Part shown: positions 1-12,801 of the stretch, piece after piece
Layout: each line of letters starts with the position of its first letter
Numbering within the stretch: position 1 is the first letter of the stretch
NCBI GenBank assembly: GCA_032717465.1
Contig: CM064669.1
Coordinates: 51,223,694 to 51,287,693 of the forward strand
Direction: 5' to 3'
DNA length: 64,000 nucleotides
Origin: Coenobita brevimanus
Lineage: Eukaryota; Arthropoda; Malacostraca; Decapoda; Coenobitidae
Translations under genes and position numbers: made by a program
The notes under the pieces: generated by a model
Database searches by the model: none
The model's input: only the letters and a program-made list of their open reading frames with translations
What the model was told of the DNA's origin: nothing

Positions 1-721
1 AGGGAAAGTATCGCAGAGCTGCACACGTTACACTAGAGGCTGTCGTTAAGGGGTTGCTTTATGTGGCTGTTACGTTCACCATCCTTCAGCCAGACCAGGA
101 TTTCCGTTGCCCTTCGCCTACCGTTTTGTTGTCGCTGCAGACTCGCCCCCTCACAGGAAGGTTTGAGAGTTGTTAAGCTGCGTGCATTGCCAGGATTGTG
201 TTTATCTGTTCAGCCATCCAGTGTGTCGAATTGTTTATCTGTCTATCTCCTTATCTGTCCATTCATCCATCTGTCTTCCAGTTCATCCATCCGTCCATCT
301 GTCAGTTCGTTCATCCACTTATCCATCCGGTCCGTGGTAGGGTTTATTGAGAGTATCCTTCTGTCTATCCATCCATCCATTCCTAAACTGAAGGGAAGAA
401 GTGGGTAGGGGTTGTTGGTGATGTGAGAACCATTGCTGCATCGTGTGGTTTGGTGCGTGGCCTTTGGTTCCTTCTTTCTTACATTAAAAAAGAAGAAAAA
501 AAAGAATAGGTCAGGTATAACATGGTACTTGACACTCATACCACAAGACCTTGGTACCGTCAAAGGATTATATATTTTCTTTATACTCTTTCCTAGTAGT
601 GCAGATTGTGTTGATTTTCTTGAAGGTGCAGCTGGAGATTGCTTTTATTTCCTAGAGAGTTTTCCTAAAGTGCTTATGTGCTTGTTTATGTTTTGCATTT
701 TCTTGAAGTTTTTCCTAGAAG

Positions 722-724
<3 letters not shown>

Positions 725-800
<76 letters not shown>
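725..800 (+). repeat. (AG)n microsatellite
   Basis: Uninterrupted AG for about 75 bp. Confidence 0.98.
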
Positions 801-802
<2 letters not shown>

Positions 803-911
803 GCCTCACACCCCTCTCATTTATGTTTTATTTAGTTATTTATTTATATTTTTTGTTGACGCTCTGTGACTGGATCAAGGGTAGGCGTGGTTTTAGAAAT
901 TTCACCGGTCC

Positions 912-1095
912 TAACACCTTTTCCTTAGCGATTTATTCTACCCTATGCACAATATCCTCTTGAGGCGGAATATACGTGGCATTCGAGATTAATGCGTATT
1001 TCTGAGTGATTTATTTTGCACATTACGCCTCAGTAAATTATAAACAGCGTAGGAATGTTAAGTTGTATACTGCAAAATAAATCGCTAAGGGACAG
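912..1095. mobile_element. M1-family MITE copy
   Basis: The left end TAACACCTTTTCCTTAGCGA and the right end AAATAAATCGCTAAGGGACA are inverted copies about 180 bp apart. Same end motif as the copies at 3154, 12240 and 21234. No coding capacity. Confidence 0.7.
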
Positions 1096-1110
1096 ATGCA
1101 ACGAAGGTGA

Positions 1111-1225
1111 AACAGAGAGAGAGAAAGAGAGAGAGAGAGAGAGCCAAATAAAGAAAAGAGAATGCTGGATGAAGTTCGCCAACCACTTTCTCTAACCCTG
1201 ACCATTCCCTCGGCCTCCACCCCCC

Positions 1226-1267
<42 letters not shown>

Positions 1268-1299
1268 GCTGTGTTCCTTCATAGTGATGCTGGAATGTT

Positions 1300-1352
<53 letters not shown>

Positions 1353-1384
1353 ATGTAGCTTTAGTCCTGGTGTTTTGGTTGGTT

Positions 1385-1424
<40 letters not shown>

Positions 1425-1475
1425 CAGCAGCAGTAGTAGTAGTATCAGCAGCAGCAGTAGTAGTAGTAGTTGTGG
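1111..1475. repeat. Microsatellite cluster: AG, CT, CA, TAG/AGC
   Basis: AG-rich 1111-1143, (CT)n 1232-1263, (CA)n 1301-1349, (TAG)n with AGC interruptions 1386-1471. Confidence 0.95.
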
Positions 1476-2155
1476 TTGAGATAGTAGTGATGTTTTGTTT
1501 GGTAAATGAGGTAGTTGGTGTTTAGGAAATGCCTTTTGGAGAGATGGAATTAAGAATGTGCATCTTTCACCACGATAGGCCCAATAAGGTGAATAAAATC
1601 GTGTGTTAGGAGAGGCAGTAAAGGGGATAAAGTTGATGGCTTGACGTCCCCTCCTCAGTAAAGGAATAATGGCTTCAGTGGCGTTTATTATTCATTGTAT
1701 TTTATTGTTATTCACACGATTATTTAGCATGGATCTGTAGTGAATTAGTAAAGAGAAAATCTATTATATCTACCCCCCCCCCCCGGATCTGTAGTGGTGT
1801 TGTAGATTAGTAAAATAAATCTACTCCCTCCCATCCCGATCGAAAACTCTACCCCGGTCCATAGTGGTGAGGTAGATTATTGAGAAAATCTACCCCCTAC
1901 CTCCCTGATCTACCCAGACGCTGAATAAAATCATCTTCATCCAGCGAGAGAGAGAGAGGATGATTATGATGATGATGGCATTGCTGGTGTGTGTGTGTTT
2001 TTTTCCGCTTAGGAGATGGTACGTGTTCTTAAGAGTCGTGAGAGAGAGAGAGAGAGAGAGGGGGGGGGAAGGTCAGTTTAATCCCCCATACATACCGTAA
2101 CCACAAAAACCTACAGTTCATGTGTGTGTGTATGTGTACCATGACGTCAGAGATT

Positions 2156-2158
<3 letters not shown>

Positions 2159-2215
<57 letters not shown>
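2159..2215 (+). repeat. (CA)n microsatellite
   Basis: Pure CA, following an (AG)n run at 2042-2060. Confidence 0.98.
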
Positions 2216-2217
<2 letters not shown>

Positions 2218-2515
2218 CCTTGACGTGTGACCTGTCTTACCCGGACCTGACCTAACTTCGTAACACGGCTCTCAAGGGCACACGGGAGAGGGTGAGGAGG
2301 AGGGGAGAGGCTAAGGGAAGGGGAGAGGGAGGGGAGAAAGTAAATCTTAGGAGTGATGGGGAGGGGAGAGGGGAGGGGGGAAGGAGAGAGGATTGTCCAT
2401 GCCTCTCTCACATCGTTGTATGTTCGTCGGATATGTTTATATGACTGGGGTGAAGAGCAGTGCCTACTATTTTGATGAGTTTTTGTATATTATTTCCTTA
2501 TTAACTGCTACATAC

Positions 2516-2564
<49 letters not shown>
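2516..2564 (+). repeat. (ATC)n microsatellite
   Basis: About 16 ATC units. Confidence 0.98.
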
Positions 2565-2565
<1 letters not shown>

Positions 2566-2746
2566 CCGATACGTACTTATATTTTTATGTATTTTCTCTT
2601 TAATCCTGTAATTAGTGTGATTTACTGTGAGTGTTTTTGCTGCAAGATTTCCCTTGACTTATACACGCGGACTGTTGATAATGTTTTGATGTATTGGTGA
2701 CTTCTGGGCCTCGTGTGTGTGTTTGGAGGTTGTGTGTGTGCTTGAT

Positions 2747-2750
<4 letters not shown>

Positions 2751-2830
<80 letters not shown>

Positions 2831-2923
2831 CGCAGCCTCATTCCATGCTGTCATAACCCCTGGCCGTGCCTCACCCCTCTGCCCACTCAGCATACAATGC
2901 GTCCACGCGTGTCACTACTTAAT

Positions 2924-3019
<96 letters not shown>

Positions 3020-3062
3020 CAAATCTGCCCTTCATTTTGACGAGAGTGAATGGAGCAGATTA

Positions 3063-3119
<57 letters not shown>
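2751..3119 (+). repeat. Microsatellite trio: CA, AG, GT
   Basis: (CA)n 2751-2828, (AG)n 2923-3016 and (GT)n 3065-3119, separated by 50-95 bp of unique sequence. Confidence 0.97.
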
Positions 3120-3121
<2 letters not shown>

Positions 3122-3153
3122 ACGTATTTTAGGGTCCTTATTCTCGTCGGTTA

Positions 3154-3332
3154 AGGAAGCTCCCTAGCACCTCTTCCTTAGCGATTTATTTTTGGACACG
3201 GCTGGTTTATATCAATTTATATGTTATTTATGCAGAGTATAGTGGTATTGGATTGATTTAAATGGTACAGAAGAGATAAAGAGAAGTAATAAGGAAAATA
3301 AATCGCCAAGGGAGAGGTGTTAGCAGCTTCCT
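3154..3332. mobile_element. M1-family MITE copy (best-preserved ends)
   Basis: Inverted ends of about 39 bp or more: left AGGAAGCTCCCTAGCACCTC then TTCCTTAGCGATTTATTTTT; the reverse complement of the right reads CAGGAAGCTGCTAACACCTC then TCCCTTGGCGATTTATTTT. Similarity continues a further 10-15 bp outwards on both sides. Confidence 0.75.
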
Positions 3333-3364
3333 GAATCGAAGAGAAAACTAGTCTTAATCACAGA

Positions 3365-3650
3365 AGGGTCCGTGACATCTGCCCCTTAGCGATTTATTTT
3401 ACCTGTTATAACCACCACCTTGTTATTGATATCGTTTTAATATAGACATAGTTTATCATAGAAGTATAACGGGGATACATCACTTAGAACACTTAAGTGG
3501 TGTTGAGGTGTGATGTAGAATAAGTTACTAAGGTACAGGTGTTAGGGAATCGGCAGAGCCACGTATAAAACGACAAGGAAAGATAATGTGCAGAAAAAAT
3601 CGCTAAAGAAGAGGTGTTTCGACACGGCAGAGCCACTTAGAATGCGGCCC
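3365..3650. mobile_element. M1-family MITE, compound copy
   Basis: One left end (GGGTCCGTGACATCTGCCCC then TTAGCGATTTATTTTACC) faces two right ends, near 3520-3550 and 3590-3650. The second right end runs out to AGTGGC/GCATTCT-type sequence (as GCCACTTAGAATGCGGCC), the outermost part of the long inverted end. Confidence 0.6.
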
Positions 3651-3771
3651 AGTATCTGCTAAGGAGTGGCCATTATCATAGTGGAAGTGTGTGTGTGTGT
3701 GTGTACGTAGATAGTTATAAACACGAGATCACTGCGGAGATTTAGATGTTACCCTAGAAACTGATCCTTGG

Positions 3772-3775
<4 letters not shown>

Positions 3776-3824
<49 letters not shown>

Positions 3825-4034
3825 CGTGTGCGTGTGCGTGTGAGAGTCCACGTTGGCATAGTCCTGAGTCACTTCCAAGGCCAGCGTGTTGACTCTTGCT
3901 GAGCCTCTCGCTGGCTGGATGTATACTGGAAATAGCTAACCTTACCCTTCCCTACCCCGCACACTCCCTAATTGCACCAGCCACGTTCATTAGATATTCC
4001 CTGGCAAGCTTTTTAACCGTGTGAGGTGAAGGAG

Positions 4035-4103
<69 letters not shown>

Positions 4104-4191
4104 CCTTAATATAAATCGTTTTTTTGTTACTCTGAGTTGCCCAAAGATTAACGTCGGTTACATTGCAAGGACAGTCGTGCTTTTAGACATC

Positions 4192-4253
<62 letters not shown>

Positions 4254-4437
4254 CATTTTTGTATCTGCAGCTGCTGAACATGCCTGGATTTAAAATGTCA
4301 GTCTGTTGTGGCACTCACTTCACGAGAACTTTTTAAAACAACGTAGAGAGTGGCATATTTGACAGGGGATACAACCTTGCCACCGTAGGATAGAAGTGTC
4401 CCCGTGTAGTAGTAATAATAATAATAATAATAATAAT
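3776..4437 (+). repeat. Microsatellite cluster: GT/GCGT, GT, AG, TAA
   Basis: (GT)n to (GCGTGT)n 3776-3842, (GT)n 4039-4102, (AG)n 4195-4252, (TAA)n 4410-4437. Confidence 0.96.
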
Positions 4438-4806
4438 GAAGAACAAACAGTGGATTATCTGGCTTTATATTCAAAATCCGCCCCCCCCCCAGTCACTCAG
4501 GCCAAATGAAAGAATGATTGATATTTACGTAGCAGTTACAAGAGAGAAACTAGGGAGGAGAGTCATTAGGGGCGATAAATAGCCAGCAATTAGCACACAT
4601 ACTCTAAACAGCTCAATAATTATAAGTGGGCCCAGGAGAACAATTATTATCCCCCGCCACGCCGCACTGAGCTGGTATTTGTTTTACGTCAGTGGCCTTC
4701 ATGATCGCTGCTCTCACCCAAATTTAATTACTTCTTCCCTTGGGCCCACAGGGACATCCCCACTATTTCCTATCGTGGTGGTCGTGTTAGTTTCTTTGGA
4801 ATTAAT

Positions 4807-4829
4807 TTGCACGCACGCACACGCGCGCG

Positions 4830-4893
<64 letters not shown>

Positions 4894-5008
4894 TGGCAAT
4901 ATGTGGTAATTTTACGTGACTGCAGTTGACAAAACCAAAATGTTGAAGTTTTTGATCAGTTATTGTGGGGATATTTTCAGGCCGCTTACGTGACACTGAC
5001 AACAGCAC

Positions 5009-5066
<58 letters not shown>
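4807..5066 (+). repeat. (CGCA)/(CA)n and (TA)n microsatellites
   Basis: CGCA start and (CA)n 4807-4889, then (TA)n 5011-5066. Confidence 0.96.
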
Positions 5067-5068
<2 letters not shown>

Positions 5069-5244
5069 CGCTCGATGTAGCAGTTTTCCTTTTTTCCTTT
5101 ATCCTTTAATAGATTTCCGGTATTGGCATCAGCAACAGGCACGATTTCCCGGCAGTTTAAATTCCATAACATGTATTCTTATGCCTTCATTGCTGCGTCA
5201 TGATGTCTATATTATACTCTTTTTACACTATCTGTTTATCTACT

Positions 5245-5605
5245 AACCATCTACTGCCTTAATCCCGGAAGGGGTAGCCACAAACAAATCGTCTCCATGT
5301 CGCCCCGTCCCCTGCCATTTCACTACCCTCCCCCCAACTCACACCCTCTGCTCTCATATACCTCTCCACTTCATTCCATGTCACCCGCGGTCTCTAACTT
5401 GGCCTAAAATTCCCATCTCCCCCTCTTGAATTCTGAGTTTTAGGAATAGGGTGACACTAAATTACGATGCTTGTCACGAAGAAGTGCTATGGAAAAGGTG
5501 TAGAGTGATCGTATTGTATTTTTCTGGCACTGAGCTGCGAGAAATAAGCTGCAAAAGGACGAAAATCTGTGCCAGGTTAGAGTAAAAACAGTAAAGGCCT
5601 CGTAC
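5245..5605 (+). mobile_element. Family-C dispersed repeat with 5' extension
   Basis: The part from about 5395 to 5605 matches the 38186 element (CTAACTTGGCCTAAAATTCC near 5395, GGTTAGAGTAAAAACAGTAA near 5574). The part before it (5250-5330, with CCTTAATCCCGGAAGGGGTA) recurs inverted at 37848-37930. Confidence 0.6.
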
Positions 5606-5859
5606 TGAAAGGATTACTGAAGGCTGTACGTCTTTCTTATACTGAAGGAAAGAAATATTATATAATGACGTTCGTGGACTGAAGAGGTTAAAACTGAAGT
5701 AAACGGTGTGGCAGAAACCAGAATAAAGAAGAGAGGATTATAAGTGAGGATTAGACTCTACTTATCCATGAGAGATTCTTTTGAGATTATTAAATGATGT
5801 GGTGGTGTTCAGAATAATAGACGTAGAGCGACGAGTTGAGAGAGAGAGAGAGAGGTGGG

Positions 5860-6130
5860 GTATGTTGTCAGTGTCAGGTGTGTCGTCAGTGTGGTGTTCG
5901 TAGAGTGAGAGTGGTGGTGTTGTCATAATATTGTCAGTGTGGGGTTGGCAGAGTGTGAGTTCTGATGTTGGCAGTGTCTTGTCAGTTTGGGGTTGTCAGG
6001 GAGTGGTGGTGGTGTTGTTGGCATGGTGTCGTCAGTGTAGAGTTGGTAGAATGAGAGTGGTGGTGGTGTTGGCATGTTTGTTATCAGTTTGGGGTTGTCA
6101 TAGTGTTGTCAGTGTGGGGTTGGCAGTAAG
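5860..6130 (+). repeat. Imperfect GT-rich tandem repeat
   Basis: GTCAGTGTGGGGTTGGCAGA-type units with GAGTGGTGGTGTTG spacers recur about six times. Confidence 0.7.
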
Positions 6131-6201
6131 AGTGGAGGGGTTGGGGCAGGTGTGGGCTTGAGGCTACCAGGGCCACCTGCTACACCCACCTCGCAAAAAC
6201 T

Positions 6202-6267
<66 letters not shown>

Positions 6268-6327
6268 ACTATGCGTAGCCTGTTTGTCCTTCAATATGTA
6301 AATGTATAGTGATGTAGATGTGTGTGT

Positions 6328-6399
<72 letters not shown>
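6202..6399 (+). repeat. Two (GT)n arrays
   Basis: 6202-6264 and 6320-6399, with a 55-bp spacer that is partly repeated at 7062-7095. Confidence 0.97.
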
Positions 6400-6401
<2 letters not shown>

Positions 6402-6686
6402 ATACGAGGGTCACTGCATGGGCGAATCTTCTTTTCTCAGTTTTATTAAGTATATTACACCCTGACATTGTCTTTGTACCAGCGACAAATGTGAATGCTG
6501 CAGTGTAATGTGCAGACTAAATCGCCAAGGTAAATGTGTTAGGAAGTCTCTAGTGCCACTACCACCAGCCATAATTTAGCATTGGTCAGGAATGGTTGGC
6601 TTTAGTGATGGAGGTGCATGGGAGAGTGAAAGTGTTATGTTAGCTGTGTCTTTGTGTATCTTAATGGCATTGGTAGGAAGCGACAG

Positions 6687-6689
<3 letters not shown>

Positions 6690-6738
<49 letters not shown>

Positions 6739-6881
6739 ATGGTGGTCTGCAGTGTGAAGTTACCAAATCTGCTTCAGTCCACCATTCTCCTTTTGGGGTA
6801 TAGGAAGGGAGTTGAGGGACGTTTGCAGAGGAGTTACCAAGTATATGTCGGTGCCACCACACCTGAGTCGATTTGCATGCG

Positions 6882-6931
<50 letters not shown>

Positions 6932-7096
6932 ATTTTCGTCATTCATCTGTGTGTGCGTAGGTGTCTTGCGTTTTGTATTTGATGAGGCTTTGTGTGTGTG
7001 TGTGTGTATACGCCTATCACTTGTTGCGTACATGCGTCTGGGTATGTACGTGCAAGTTTTGTTAAGCGTAGCCTGTTTGTCCTTAAGAACGTAGGT

Positions 7097-7158
<62 letters not shown>
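6690..7158 (+). repeat. (TAG)n, (GT)n, (GT)n-(AG)n arrays
   Basis: (TAG)n 6690-6730, (GT)n 6884-6930, short GT 6991-7006, (GT)n 7099-7134 joined to (AG)n to 7158. Confidence 0.96.
6744..6870 (+). repeat. Family-D dispersed repeat copy
   Basis: A segment containing CTTCAGTCCACCATTCTCC, GGACGTTTG and GTGCCACCAC lies right after a (TAG)n array at 6690-6730. The same order recurs at 14695, 26170 and 38930. Confidence 0.55.
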
Positions 7159-7529
7159 TCGTTGATATACGGATAAACACAATTGCATTCCACATAGGGT
7201 CACGTGTAACCCTGTAATGTGGTGTGTTTTATTTTCTTTTAATTAGCAAGAGACACCTTGAGGTAGGTCAGGAAAGACTCCTCGTATCGAAAAGGTTAGA
7301 AATAGTCTCCATTAACCTTAAATAATATGTAGTCTTATTGTTTTTTTAATACTGACAAATCATTACACAATTGCCTTAAGGAAGTGTCTGGTTGATGATG
7401 GTAGGAGGCTGATGTGTTGTTGAGTTTTATTGATGTTATTGCATTATAAGGTAGTTAGGAGAGGAGAGGCTTGGTAAAGAAAGTAGAGAGGATGAGACCT
7501 AAAATAGTGATACATCTCTTATCGATCAC

Positions 7530-8640
7530 TCCCCTCTCCATTGCACACCTTTTTCCCCTCGTCTTCCACTCATCCATCCATCCACGCTCCTCTTTCATCT
7601 TTCCCTTCGTCCAGTTCATCTCTCCCTTTCTCCCTCCTTCCTTCCCAGACCTCTGTAGAATTCTCGTTTTTCCCTCACCCATTGTTCATCTACCTCTTCC
7701 ATCTACTTTTTTCCCCACCCACCCACCCACCCTTTCCCTCCCCTCCCCTCGCCTCCCTCCTCCTATCCGTCCCTCTCGCCAGCACATCCTTCCCTTCTTC
7801 CCTCTTTCTTATGCCCTGTCCTTGCATTCCCTGGTTTTTCCTCTCACATCCTCCCTTATTATTTACTTATTCCTACCCCCCCGCCCCTTGCACCTTGGGT
7901 AATTTATTCTCCCCTCCCTTTCCCTCCCCTCCCCTCCCCTCCCCTCCCTCCCCTCCCCTCCCCTCCCCTTCTGTTATTTTTTTTTTCTTATCCCCATACA
8001 CTCTCCACCTTCCCCCCTCCTTCATTATATTCATTACCTCCCTCCCTCCCCCTCCCTTCCTCGCTCCCTCCCTCCTTCCCTCCCTCCTTTTTACGTCGTT
8101 TCTTCCCCTCTACTTAACCTCCTTCCCTCCCCTCCCCTCCCCTCTTCCTTACCTTCCCTCCACACCTCCTTCCCTCCCCTCCCCTCTTCCTTACCTTCCC
8201 TCCACACCTCCTTCCATCCCCTCCCCTCTTCCTTACCTTCCCTCCACACCTCCTTCCATCCCCTCCCCTCTTCCTTACCTTCCCTCCACACCTCCTTCCC
8301 TCCCCTCCCCTCTTCCTTACCTTCCCTCCACACCTCCTTCCCTCCCCTCCCCTCTTCCTTACCTTCCTTCCACACCTTCCCAGTGCCACTCTTACTGTTC
8401 TCTCTCTCCTTATCATCGCCTTCCCTTCCTTCCTCCTTTCACTGCCGCTTCCCCCTCTACAATCCCTCCATCGTCCACATTCCCTCCTCCTCCCTTCCCT
8501 CCACATTCCTTCCTTCCTTCCCTCCACATTCCCTCCTCCTTCCTTCCCCCCACATTCCCTCCTCCTTCCTTCCCTCCACAGTCCCTCCTCTTCCCTTCCC
8601 CCCACATTCCCTCCTCCTTCCTTCCCTCCTCCCAAACCCC
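7530..8640 (+). repeat. Polypyrimidine block
   Basis: C/T-rich simple sequence, including the 42-bp array and a looser CACATTCCCTCCTCCTTCC array at 8475-8630. The 477-codon ORF across it is low complexity and not a gene. Confidence 0.85.
8120..8375 (+). repeat. 42-bp pyrimidine minisatellite, 6 copies
   Basis: CTTCCCTCCCCTCCCCTCTT then CCTTACCTTCCCTCCACACC repeats at 42-bp spacing, nearly identical. It is part of the polypyrimidine block 7530-8640. Confidence 0.9.
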
Positions 8641-8732
8641 CCCACATACAATTCCCCATATAATTTTCTGCCACCATAGGCTGTATCGTGCAAGGACGGC
8701 TGGTACCCTATTCTTAAGAGAGAGAGAGGAGG

Positions 8733-8733
8733 A

Positions 8734-8766
<33 letters not shown>

Positions 8767-8860
8767 CTGTGTGTCTGTGTGTCTGTGTGTGCAGAAAAAT
8801 CAGATACCGGGTAAGGCATTTTTTTTCCCTTGTGTACATCCTTTTCACATTTACGTCCTT

Positions 8861-8956
<96 letters not shown>

Positions 8957-9012
8957 CCCAGGATAGGTTTCTAGGGTATCATCTAAATCTCCAATGTGAT
9001 CCCGTGTTTATT

Positions 9013-9099
<87 letters not shown>
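8733..9099 (+). repeat. (GT)n and two long (CA)n arrays
   Basis: (GT)n 8733-8766 with CTGT variants after it, (CA)n 8863-8955 and (CA)n 9016-9099. Confidence 0.97.
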
Positions 9100-9109
9100 G
9101 AGGGGGAGC

Positions 9110-9375
9110 GGTGTAAGAAACGTGGAGAGGGGAGGAGAGGGGAAGGGGGCAGGTTGAAGGATGGGAGGAGGCGAGGCAGAATTTCGCCTAGGAGGGAAGG
9201 GAGGTCACAGGAGGGGGGGGGAGTACGAAGGGTGGGGAAGGGTAGGGAGGGGAGGAATATTGGGAAAGGAGAGGGGAGAAGAGGAATGGGGAGGGGAGGG
9301 GAGGATGGAGGTGGATTGGGAGAGAAGAGGGGAGAGGAACGAGAGGCGAGGAGGAAGAGTGGGTGTGGGATGGGA
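9110..9375 (+). repeat. Polypurine block
   Basis: G/A-rich simple sequence (GGGAGGGGAGGA type), of opposite strand bias to 7530-8640. Confidence 0.8.
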
Positions 9376-9418
9376 TGGAGATTTGACCTTGCCCGTGTGA
9401 GGCGGTGGTGATAAACTG

Positions 9419-9419
<1 letters not shown>

Positions 9420-9463
<44 letters not shown>

Positions 9464-9521
9464 TAGATATTTATAAACACGAGATCACATTGGAGATTTA
9501 GATGATACCCCAGAAACTGAT

Positions 9522-9580
<59 letters not shown>

Positions 9581-9624
9581 GCCCCTGTGGTACACCTGGC
9601 AGGGCTCTAATTCATCTTGAACAA

Positions 9625-9680
<56 letters not shown>
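9420..9680 (+). repeat. Two (GT)n arrays and a (CT)n array
   Basis: 9420-9460, 9525-9579 and 9629-9680. Confidence 0.97.
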
Positions 9681-9684
<4 letters not shown>

Positions 9685-9899
9685 ACCTCCATTGCTTGCT
9701 ATAATGACCCTTTTTACTATCTTGCTAAGTACATTATCAGGTGTGTGTTTTTTTTATAAGTCATTAAGGGTCTCGTGTAGTTAATAGGTGCTTTGAAATC
9801 CACTCAGCCTTGTGTTATATCTTAATTGTATCTTTATTGCATTTATTTTTGCTGATTTCTCGCTCTGACCTTCGCTGACCAAAACGGGAAAGCGGAGAA

Positions 9900-10300
9900 T
9901 AATAGAAAGTTGTGCTTGTCGCCCTGAAGAGTGAGGGAGGTAAGGAAGAAATGGCTGAGGGAGAGTGATGGAGAAGGGGAAGGGTGGAGGGAGAAATGGA
10001 GAGTGAGGGAGGTCGAGAAGGCATGGCGGAGGAAGAGTAGTTAATGGAGAAGGGAAGGGTGAAGGGAGAAATGGGGTGGATGGATGGTGGTGGAGGAAAG
10101 TAATGGTGGTGGAGGAATGATGGAGAAGGGAGGGAGCTGTGGGGGAGGGGCTGGTTGTGGAGGAAGGGGATGGGGTAGAGGGATGGTGGAGAGAGGGAGT
10201 TGTGAGGGAGGGAATGACTTGGGGTGGAGGGATGATGCAAAAAGGAAGGAATGGTGTTGGAGGGAGGGAGAGGATAGTGGAGGGAGTGGAAGACGTGAAG
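9900..10300 (+). repeat. Polypurine imperfect repeat
   Basis: GGAGGGAGAAATGG and GGATGGTGGAGG-like units. Purine-rich on the plus strand. Confidence 0.75.
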
Positions 10301-10431
10301 GAAATTACAGAGAAATATTACACATTAGTACTAAGAATGAAGATGTTAATTATAATGTTTGTTAATCATGTTTGAACACTTGTCACATGTTTACTGTTGA
10401 TATGATGCTGCTCACATTCACACACATACTT

Positions 10432-10633
<202 letters not shown>

Positions 10634-10669
10634 TCCCACGTATGTTGTTGTTGATCAAGGTTATCCTCT

Positions 10670-11810
10670 TACCTCCCCTCCCCCTCTCCTCCCCTCTTCT
10701 CCGCTCCCCCTGCCCCTGCCCCTGCATCCTTCCCTCACCCTTCTTATTCCCCCTCTCCATCCCTCCCTCCCGCGGCACCATTCTTCTCTCCTCTCCTTCC
10801 CTCTCCTTTGCTTCCTCCTCCCCTTCCCTCTCCTTTGCTTCCTCCTCCCCTCTTCCCCTCCCCTCCCCCTTCCTCTCTCCCCGTCTCTGTAACCAACCCT
10901 TTCATCTTCACTACGCAACCTCTTACGTTCCTTCTCCCTCCTCCCTAATTCTCCTCCCATCCAATGTCTCTCCCTCTCCCCCTCCCTTTCTCTCTCTTCC
11001 TTGTCTCCCTGTTTCTTCTCCTCCCCACACTTCCTACCTCACTACCCCTCCACCTCTACCCCAATTCCCCCTTCATGCTAACCTTTTCCTCCTCTTCTCT
11101 TGTTTTCTCTTCCAGTCTCTCCCTTTGTCTTAATTCTCCCCTCACCACTCCGTCCCCCTGCCTCCCTTTTCTCTCCCCATCTACTTCCCTTCCTTGCGTT
11201 ACCCTCCTCTCCCTTACTTTCCACATTTCTCCTCTCCCTATCTTTCCTTCGCTATCCATCCTTTCCTCCCTGTCCTTCCTTCCCCTTCCTTCCCTTTCTT
11301 TTCCATCCTTCCCTCCACCCCCTTTCCTTCCTATTCCCTCCCTCTCTCCTCCCCTTCCTACCGTCCCTTCCCATCCCTCCCTTTGTATTTCCTACCCTGA
11401 ATAATTTCCTGTTGTCAGAGCTTTCTTCCCATAACCTTCCACTCCAAATCACTCTCCACATTCCCCCTCCCCCTCCACCTTCTCTTCCTACTTCTCTCTA
11501 TCGCCACTTCCTCCTGGCTTCTCTCCCTTTCCTCCCGTCTTCCTTCCATCTCCCTTCCTCCTCCTTTGCCTTCCGCTCCCCTTCCTTCAATGTCTTCCCT
11601 CATCCTTCCCGTAGTGCCTTCCCTTCCTTAAGTCTTCTTCTTACTTCTCTCTATCGCCACTTCCTCCTGGCTTCTCTCTCTTTCCTCCAGTCTTCCTCTT
11701 CCTTTGCCTTCCCTCCCCCTTCCTTCAGTGTCTTCCCTCATCTCTCCCATAGTACCTTCCCCCATCTCTCCCATAGTACCTTCCCTCCATTAAGTCTTCC
11801 TACTTTTCTG
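10670..11810 (+). repeat. Polypyrimidine block
   Basis: C/T-rich low-complexity sequence. It contains a duplicated segment: TACTTCTCTCTATCGCCACT begins at about 11489 and again at about 11641. Confidence 0.8.
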
Positions 11811-11924
11811 TCCTGTCTTTAACCTTCCCAATAACGAACAGCCAAGAATGGACCTATCGTTGTTTGCTTTCCTTTGTACTCCTTCCTTCCCTCCCCTTCC
11901 TCCTTTCCCTCCCTCTTTTAAGGT

Positions 11925-11968
<44 letters not shown>

Positions 11969-12239
11969 TCTGTATGCCCATGCTTGGTATTTCCCCTCCC
12001 CTCACACTCCATTACTCCTCCTAATGATCTTAATCTCATGCGAGTGCTGATCCTAATCTCACGGCCTTCCCCAGTGTGCTTGCCTCTCACTCCATATCAT
12101 ACTTTGTTCTCTATAAATTTGCCTTTATGTTTATATGTAAAATTTACCGTTTCGTTATTTTCTTGTAAACATAATTATGAAAATATTAATGATTTACACA
12201 GGAATAAGGATGTAAATGGCTTAAGTCCCTATTCTCCTT

Positions 12240-12391
12240 AACACCTTTTCCTACGCGATTTGTTTTGCATAATACATCTTGCCGTCTTCCGTATTACGTA
12301 AATTCTTTCAGTATCGCCATACGCTGCATAAATAAAATACAAATTATTAACCAGCCATATCCAGAAATAAATCGCTAAGGAAGAGGTGTTA
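12240..12391. mobile_element. M1-family MITE copy
   Basis: Left TAACACCTTTTCCTACGCGA and right AAATAAATCGCTAAGGAAGA then GGTGTTAGGGAGCTTCC, about 150 bp in total. Confidence 0.7.
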
Positions 12392-12615
12392 GGGAGCTTC
12401 CGTACCCGACGATTATACGGGCAATAGTGAGTCCTAGAGGAATTTTCGGTAACTCTTTTCTTTGTGTTTTAAAAGAAGTATCATCCAATGTTTTTTTCCG
12501 GTTTTTCCTACTTTTTCCTTCCGTCTCTCCCCTCCCCCCTCCTCCTAGAAATAAATTAATATCCCTTTTGTCTCCCCCGAATATAGTTCGTATTTCCTCA
12601 TCCCCTTGTGGGCAC

Positions 12616-12618
<3 letters not shown>

Positions 12619-12664
<46 letters not shown>

Positions 12665-12800
12665 AAGTAGAACTCGCAAGGAAAAAAATGTATGTGTGTG
12701 TGTATGTATGTATGGATTTATGTGTATGTATGTGTGTGTATATGTATGTATCTTTGTTTATGTATGTAGGGGGCGTGTATGTATGTAAATATGTGTATAT
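12619..12800 (+). repeat. (GT)n and (GTAT)n arrays
   Basis: (GT)n 12619-12661, then imperfect GTAT 12690-12800 running into the 28-bp minisatellite. Confidence 0.92.
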
Positions 12801-12801
12801 G

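Noticed and set aside
7541..8974. 477-codon ORF
   Set aside because: Runs through polypyrimidine, (GT)n and (CA)n DNA; only Pro/Ser/Leu/Phe, Val-Cys and Thr-His runs. No gene.
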